Below are positions 59,804-64,000 of a stretch of 64,000 bases of DNA, piece by piece. Location: NCBI RefSeq assembly GCF_021534965.1, contig NZ_CP091037.1, forward strand, positions 1,404,501 through 1,468,500, written 5' to 3'. Numbering within the stretch: the first letter of the stretch is position 1; the number at the start of each line of letters is the position of its first letter. A program made the position numbers and the translations under genes. The stretch is from Muricauda sp. SCSIO 65647 (GTDB lineage Bacteria; Bacteroidota; Bacteroidia; Flavobacteriales; Flavobacteriaceae). Under the pieces are notes generated by a model. The model was not told the origin of the DNA and ran no database searches. It worked only from the letters and a program-made list of their open reading frames with translations.

Positions 59804-61158
59804 ATCTGCCTGCCCATGATCTTATTGTGCAGGTTTACCGCCTCACTGTCAGAAAGGCTTGCCACAAAACAGCTTGCCGTCAACAACAGTTCATAAGCCG
59901 GTGCTTTATCTACCTTGATCGGGCCGTTGAATGAACGCAACAAAAGACGGTCATAATTACTCGCACGGTTTTCTTTGTGATTAAAAAGGGCAGTGGTGAA
60001 AACATTGAGAATATCAGAAATGATCTTATATCCTGCCAACTCTTTATCGATGACCTCGTTCGATCGATATACCTTATCGATGCTCAAGGTAATGATATCG
60101 TCAATCTGGGGTTTATAAATGCTTTTGTCCATCAAAGCCACTGAAAAATCACCGTGCAGGATAGCTTCTTGGTTTTCGGTAAAGATCCGTATGGCGTCAT
60201 TGATCAGTGTATTGATAGAGAGTGCCCTCAAATAACTCAAACGATCGCTCATCAGTGTCATTTGGTTATACTTTTGGGTATTGATGTGTTCTTTAACCAG
60301 TTTTATCAAATATTCGAGAGCAAAATCCTCAGAAATCAAACCTAGATTGATACCATCTTCAAAATCAATGATGGTATAGCAGATGTCATCGGCGGCTTCT
60401 ACCAAATAGGTGAGCGGATGTCTATAAAAACTAGGTTCAGCGGTATCGTTCTTTCTTTTCAGACCGAGTTCATCGGCAATTTCAAAGAAAAAATCCTTGT
60501 CGGCCTGAAAAACCCCGAACTTTTTATCGGCAATGTGCTTTGTGGGCTTTACGGGAAGCGACTCTTTTGGGTATTTCATAAAAGCACCCAAAGTGGCATA
60601 GCTCAAACGCAGCCCCCCCGGTACTCCATCCCGAGATTCTGTCAGCAATTTGAATCCGTTGGCGTTGCCCTCAAAATCGACTAAATCTTGGTACTCTTTT
60701 TCGGTAAGCTGTGATTGGTATTTTTGACCATCGCCCGTTTTGAAAAAAGCCCCTATCGCTTTTTCGCCACTATGCCCGAAAGGCGGATTTCCAATATCAT
60801 GAGCCAATGAAGCCGCGGCAACTATGGCACCAAAATCATTGAACCGATACCCGTGAACCTCTTGCAATGAGGGATGTTCTCTTAAAATCTCTTTGCCCGC
60901 GATACGACCAAGGCTTCTTCCTACAACAGATACTTCCAGACTATGGGTCAGACGGGTATGAACAAAGGCTTTTCGAACACCAGAACTAATGGGCAAGGGC
61001 ATGACCTGGGTCTTATCCTGTAAACCTCTAAAGGCCGATGAAAAGATGATTCGGTCGTAATCAACCTCAAAGCCCAATCGAGTCTCATCTTGTTCGTTAC
61101 GCAAGCGTTTATGGGTGTCACCCTGTCTTTTGAGCGATAAGAGTTTTTCCCAATTCAT
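59800..61158 (-). CDS. dgt: Deoxyguanosinetriphosphate triphosphohydrolase-like HD protein
   Basis: A 452-residue HD-domain phosphohydrolase. The family order is seen: RGLQDKTQVMPLP, RLTHSLEVSVVGRSLGR (H of HD site), ASLAHDIGNPPFGHSGE (HD motif), and YLVEAADDICYTIIDFEDGI with a further Asp ligand. It hydrolyses dGTP (or other dNTPs) to deoxynucleoside and triphosphate. Length is closer to the long (about 500-residue) subfamily. Stand-alone. Confidence 0.92.
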   Translation of the reverse strand: MNWEKLLSLKRQGDTHKRLRNEQDETRLGFEVDYDRIIFSSAFRGLQDKTQVMPLPISSGVRKAFVHTRLTHSLEVSVVGRSLGRIAGKEILREHPSLQEVHGYRFNDFGAIVAAASLAHDIGNPPFGHSGEKAIGAFFKTGDGQKYQSQLTEKEYQDLVDFEGNANGFKLLTESRDGVPGGLRLSYATLGAFMKYPKESLPVKPTKHIADKKFGVFQADKDFFFEIADELGLKRKNDTAEPSFYRHPLTYLVEAADDICYTIIDFEDGINLGLISEDFALEYLIKLVKEHINTQKYNQMTLMSDRLSYLRALSINTLINDAIRIFTENQEAILHGDFSVALMDKSIYKPQIDDIITLSIDKVYRSNEVIDKELAGYKIISDILNVFTTALFNHKENRASNYDRLLLRSFNGPIKVDKAPAYELLLTASCFVASLSDSEAVNLHNKIMGRQI

Positions 61159-61316
61159 ACAATCTCAAAATTTGCCCGAAGATACATTTTTTAAGCTGTA
61201 GAATCATTGAAGTAATAATCAACATCAACAGGTAACGTTGGCTCATTCAACATGTTCATTAATAACTTAAAACTAACCTTAATTTAACATTGACATGCTT
61301 TCTTTGCAGCTTTAAA

Positions 61317-61724
61317 ATGAAAGAATTGATGTATCGTTTACTCGTCGCCATTGCCTTACTTTTTTCAGTTATGGTCTCAGCACAAGACTCTGGATCGATA
61401 GCAGGAAAGATCATGGATAGCGAACTGAAAGACGAACCATTGTCGTTCGTGAACATTTCGCTCAAAGACACTGGTTTCAAAACGCAATCAAATTTGCACG
61501 GCAATTTTGAAATCACTGAAGTAGCACCTGGAAGTTATACGATGGTCATTGGTTTTTTGGGCTACGATACCCTGGAGTTTCCGGTGGAAATAAAGAAAAA
61601 CGGGGTGACGAGAATAGAAAAAAATCTAGTTGCCAAATCTGTTGCCCTACCACCGCTTACACTTTCCGATACTGAAACGGCCAGTTATTCAGAACCTATC
61701 ACTGCATCGCAAAAAGGGAATTGA
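61317..61724 (+). CDS. Small exported carboxypeptidase-regulatory-like domain protein
   Basis: 135 residues from ATG 61317 (MKELMYRLLVAIALLF). Signal peptide ending SAQD. A single carboxypeptidase D regulatory-like domain (GSIAGKIMDSELKDEPLSFV; GNFEITEVAPGSYTMVIGFL) is followed by a short tail with ESYSEPITASQK-like sequence. Such domains normally sit at the N-terminus of TonB receptors, but here it is free. It lies 141 nt upstream of the phosphate transporter and in the same direction. The start at 61290 is rejected because it lacks a signal peptide. Confidence 0.75.
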   Translation: MKELMYRLLVAIALLFSVMVSAQDSGSIAGKIMDSELKDEPLSFVNISLKDTGFKTQSNLHGNFEITEVAPGSYTMVIGFLGYDTLEFPVEIKKNGVTRIEKNLVAKSVALPPLTLSDTETASYSEPITASQKGN

Positions 61725-61865
61725 TCTCTTTGCCTTCCCGTTTCCAAAGAATGTACTTTTAGCAGCACTTTTTTGTATTATATCATGCCCAAAGCGTTGT
61801 TTTCATAACTTTATTTTAACGTACCTAAAAAATTATAATGGCATTTTTGCCTTATTTGATTCTCA

Positions 61866-64000
61866 ATGGGGGAAAACATTTACATCTTTATGGTGGTGGC
61901 CCTTGCTCTTTTGGCCATTACAGATTTAGTGGTCGGGGTCAGTAACGATGCGGTAAACTTTTTAAATTCAGCAATAGGCTCCAAGGCCATTTCGTTTCGC
62001 ACCATCATGATCGTGGCCAGTCTTGGCATAGCGTTCGGTGCCATGTCATCAAGTGGTATGATGGAAGTGGCCCGAAAGGGAATTTTTAATCCGGGAGAAT
62101 TCGTATTTGCCGAAATCATGATCATCTTCATGGCAGTCATGATTACCGATATTCTTCTGCTTGACTTTTTCAACACATTGGGCATGCCCACTTCAACAAC
62201 GGTCTCAATCGTTTTTGAATTGTTGGGGGCAGCTGTTGCCATTTCTTTGGTGAAAATCATAGCTATTGACGGTACTTTTTCTGATTTGGGAGCCTTCATC
62301 AACACAGAAAAAGCCACTGAAATTATATTGGGAATTTTATTGTCAGTATTCATTGCCTTTACCATTGGGGCAATTGTACAGTTCATCTCAAGACTATTGA
62401 TTTCTTTTGATTTCAAGTCAAATCCTAAATGGGTAGAAGCTACTTTTGGAGGTCTTGCCATTACGGCCATAATCTATTTTATATTGGTCAAGGGTCTTAA
62501 GAGTGCCGATTTATTCAATGGGAAGCTGACTGCTTTCATTGCAGAGCATACGAATCTCTTCATTTTTGAAAATATTGTGGGGTGGACCATTATCTCCTAT
62601 TTGTTTTCCCGCTTTTTGAAATGGAACATCTATACCCTGATCATTATACTCGGAACATTCGCGTTGGCCATGGCTTTCGCAGGCAACGACCTGGTTAATT
62701 TCATAGGTGTGCCCATTGCGGCGCTGCAATCTTTTGAAAATTGGCAAACTTCTGGTATTGAAGCAAGTAAATTCAATATGCAAGGGCTCTCTGCAGCAGT
62801 TCAAACCCCAACCCTTTTATTGTTGGCCTCTGGGGTAATAATGGTCATTACACTTTGGTTTTCTTCAAAGGCAAAAAGTGTTGTAAAAACAAGTGTTGAT
62901 TTGGCACGTCAAGATGAAGGTGACGAACGTTTTCAACCCAATTTTCTGTCAAGGCAAATCGTGAAGTTTTCGATTACTGCATCAGATAGCATAGCAAGTG
63001 TACTGCCCCCAAAATTACAGCGCTATGCTGACTCACGTTTCGAAATGCCAAAAGCATATGTGCCAAAAAGCAAAGCGCAAGATCTTCCTGCTTTTGATTT
63101 GGTACGGGCAGCGGTTAATCTAATGGTCGCAAGTGTGCTTATTTCCATCGCCACCTCTATGAAACTGCCCTTATCAACAACATATGTAACCTTCATGGTA
63201 GCCATGGGCACATCACTAGCTGACAAAGCTTGGGGGGCAGAAAGTGCCGTATATCGGGTTGCAGGGGTTTTGAACGTAATCGGAGGGTGGTTTTTTACTG
63301 CTTTCAGTGCGTTCACAGCGGCCGCAATTATAGCCCTTATCTTACATTTTGGTGGAACTATTGCCTTAATTGCATTACTTGCAATGGCCGCTATCTTATT
63401 ACTTCGAAATTATTTATCCCACAACAGAAAATCTAAAGAGCTAAAAGCCGAGGACGGTCTTAGAAGGGCAGAGAGCAGTTCAATTCAAGGGGTCATTCAC
63501 GAAAGTGCTGAAAACGTGGCCAAAATGATTAAGCGAAGTAACAAGCTCTACACAAAGGCCATCAATGGCTTAGCACGGCATGACCTCGACCAACTAAGAA
63601 AAAATAAAAAGGGAATCAATAAATTATCGAATGAAATTGAAGACCTTAAAAACAATATTTTCTACTTCATCAAAAACTTGGATGAATCAAGTGTCGGCGG
63701 GGCCAGTAATTTCTATATCAATCTGTTGGGCATTCTTCAAGATATTTCGCAATCACTTGAATACGTGGCAAAACTCAGCCATACCCATGTGAACAACAAC
63801 CATAAAAAACTCAAGTACAATCAAATCAAAGAATTGAAAGAGCTTGACTATGCAATAGAAAACCTTCTGCAAGAAACAAGTGATGCGTTTGAATCGCGTT
63901 CTTTTGAATCGATTGGCAATATGTTAAAGCAAAAAGAAGGCCTGTTCAAGATGGTTTCTGAAAAAATTGAGAGACAGGTTGCCCGTACCCGAACAGAAGA
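61866..64000 (+). CDS. Inorganic phosphate transporter, PiT family, with PhoU-like C-terminus (3' truncated)
   Basis: The frame is open from ATG 61866 to the window edge (711 complete codons). It has about 12 membrane segments; the two PiT signatures are GVSNDAVNFLNSAIGSKAI near the N-terminus and AMAFAGNDLVNFIGVPIAAL in the middle, with SLPSTTYV-like PLSTTYVTFMVAMGTSLADK in the second half. From about residue 520 the sequence is soluble and helical (ESAENVAKMIKRSNKLYTKA; LGILQDISQSLEYVAKLSHT), resembling PhoU. It imports phosphate with H+ or Na+. The end is cut by the window. Confidence 0.9.
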   Translation, partial: MGENIYIFMVVALALLAITDLVVGVSNDAVNFLNSAIGSKAISFRTIMIVASLGIAFGAMSSSGMMEVARKGIFNPGEFVFAEIMIIFMAVMITDILLLDFFNTLGMPTSTTVSIVFELLGAAVAISLVKIIAIDGTFSDLGAFINTEKATEIILGILLSVFIAFTIGAIVQFISRLLISFDFKSNPKWVEATFGGLAITAIIYFILVKGLKSADLFNGKLTAFIAEHTNLFIFENIVGWTIISYLFSRFLKWNIYTLIIILGTFALAMAFAGNDLVNFIGVPIAALQSFENWQTSGIEASKFNMQGLSAAVQTPTLLLLASGVIMVITLWFSSKAKSVVKTSVDLARQDEGDERFQPNFLSRQIVKFSITASDSIASVLPPKLQRYADSRFEMPKAYVPKSKAQDLPAFDLVRAAVNLMVASVLISIATSMKLPLSTTYVTFMVAMGTSLADKAWGAESAVYRVAGVLNVIGGWFFTAFSAFTAAAIIALILHFGGTIALIALLAMAAILLLRNYLSHNRKSKELKAEDGLRRAESSSIQGVIHESAENVAKMIKRSNKLYTKAINGLARHDLDQLRKNKKGINKLSNEIEDLKNNIFYFIKNLDESSVGGASNFYINLLGILQDISQSLEYVAKLSHTHVNNNHKKLKYNQIKELKELDYAIENLLQETSDAFESRSFESIGNMLKQKEGLFKMVSEKIERQVARTRTE

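Noticed and set aside
61880-62470. A 196-residue - strand ORF opposite the phosphate transporter
   Set aside because: The + frame carries the PiT signatures and remains open for over 2 kb; the - strand ORF is a shadow with no recognisable domain.

Overview
This 64 kb window looks like a chromosomal segment of a marine-type Flavobacteriaceae (Bacteroidota). Several genes are preceded by the Bacteroidota promoter element TAnnTTTG, there are many short-signal lipoproteins, and family content typical of that group is present (DUF6090, DUF3078, CarboxypepD-regulated TonB receptors, a CusA fused to a TolC domain, a lycopene cyclase and a prenyl synthase). No rRNA, CRISPR array, insertion sequence or recombinase gene is visible. 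The organism assignment is inference from content, not from a marker gene.

Layout. 1-2516: end of a heavy-metal RND efflux operon (CusA-TolC fusion, CusB). 2551-10460: an accessory block of about ten small gene cassettes, all on the + strand and separated by long imperfect-palindrome repeats. It carries a DUF2157/GDYXXLXY pair, several lipoproteins, an exported phage-collar-type protein, a ParD/ParE toxin-antitoxin pair, several unknown exported proteins and a GNAT acetyltransferase. 10462-10770: tandemly repeated sequence and tRNA-Asn. 10863-15747: rseP, SCO and the ferrous iron system feoA-feoB plus a short Cys-rich membrane protein. 15871-19226: ECF sigma factor, HEAT-repeat putative anti-sigma protein, two DUF4097 proteins and an NTF2-like lipoprotein. 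19315-35656: peptidase S9, several stand-alone enzymes, four AraC-type regulators, a VIT1-like metal transporter, and a ferric-reductase-like protein with a duplicated-domain lipoprotein. 35728-40235: metal homeostasis block (ZIP transporter, MntR/DtxR regulator, TonB receptor, thioredoxin-like protein) with a palindromic operator candidate. 40285-43003: RDD protein, lycopene cyclase and prenyl diphosphate synthase. 43102-51394: sigma factor, TetR, and a TolC/adaptor/RND efflux operon holding an S23-type four-helix-bundle gene. 51444-64000: ywqK-like gene, aspS, a ClC protein, cold-shock protein, tadA, dxs, DUF3078, dgt and a phosphate transporter that runs off the edge.

The most striking feature is the cassette array. 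Each repeat lies 3-34 nt after a stop codon, is a long imperfect inverted repeat ending in AAC...GTT cores, and has arm sequences that covary between copies. At all six testable junctions, the bases just after the GTT at the start of a cassette are complementary to the left core of the repeat at the end of that same cassette, rather than to the other half of the repeat they sit in. That is the topology left by circular cassettes recombining at a GTT core, as in integrons. The cores do not fit the canonical integron consensus (RYYYAAC/GTTRRRY), and no integrase lies in the window. I interpret this as an integrase-less, integron-like cassette system of Bacteroidota; its recombinase would have to be encoded elsewhere.
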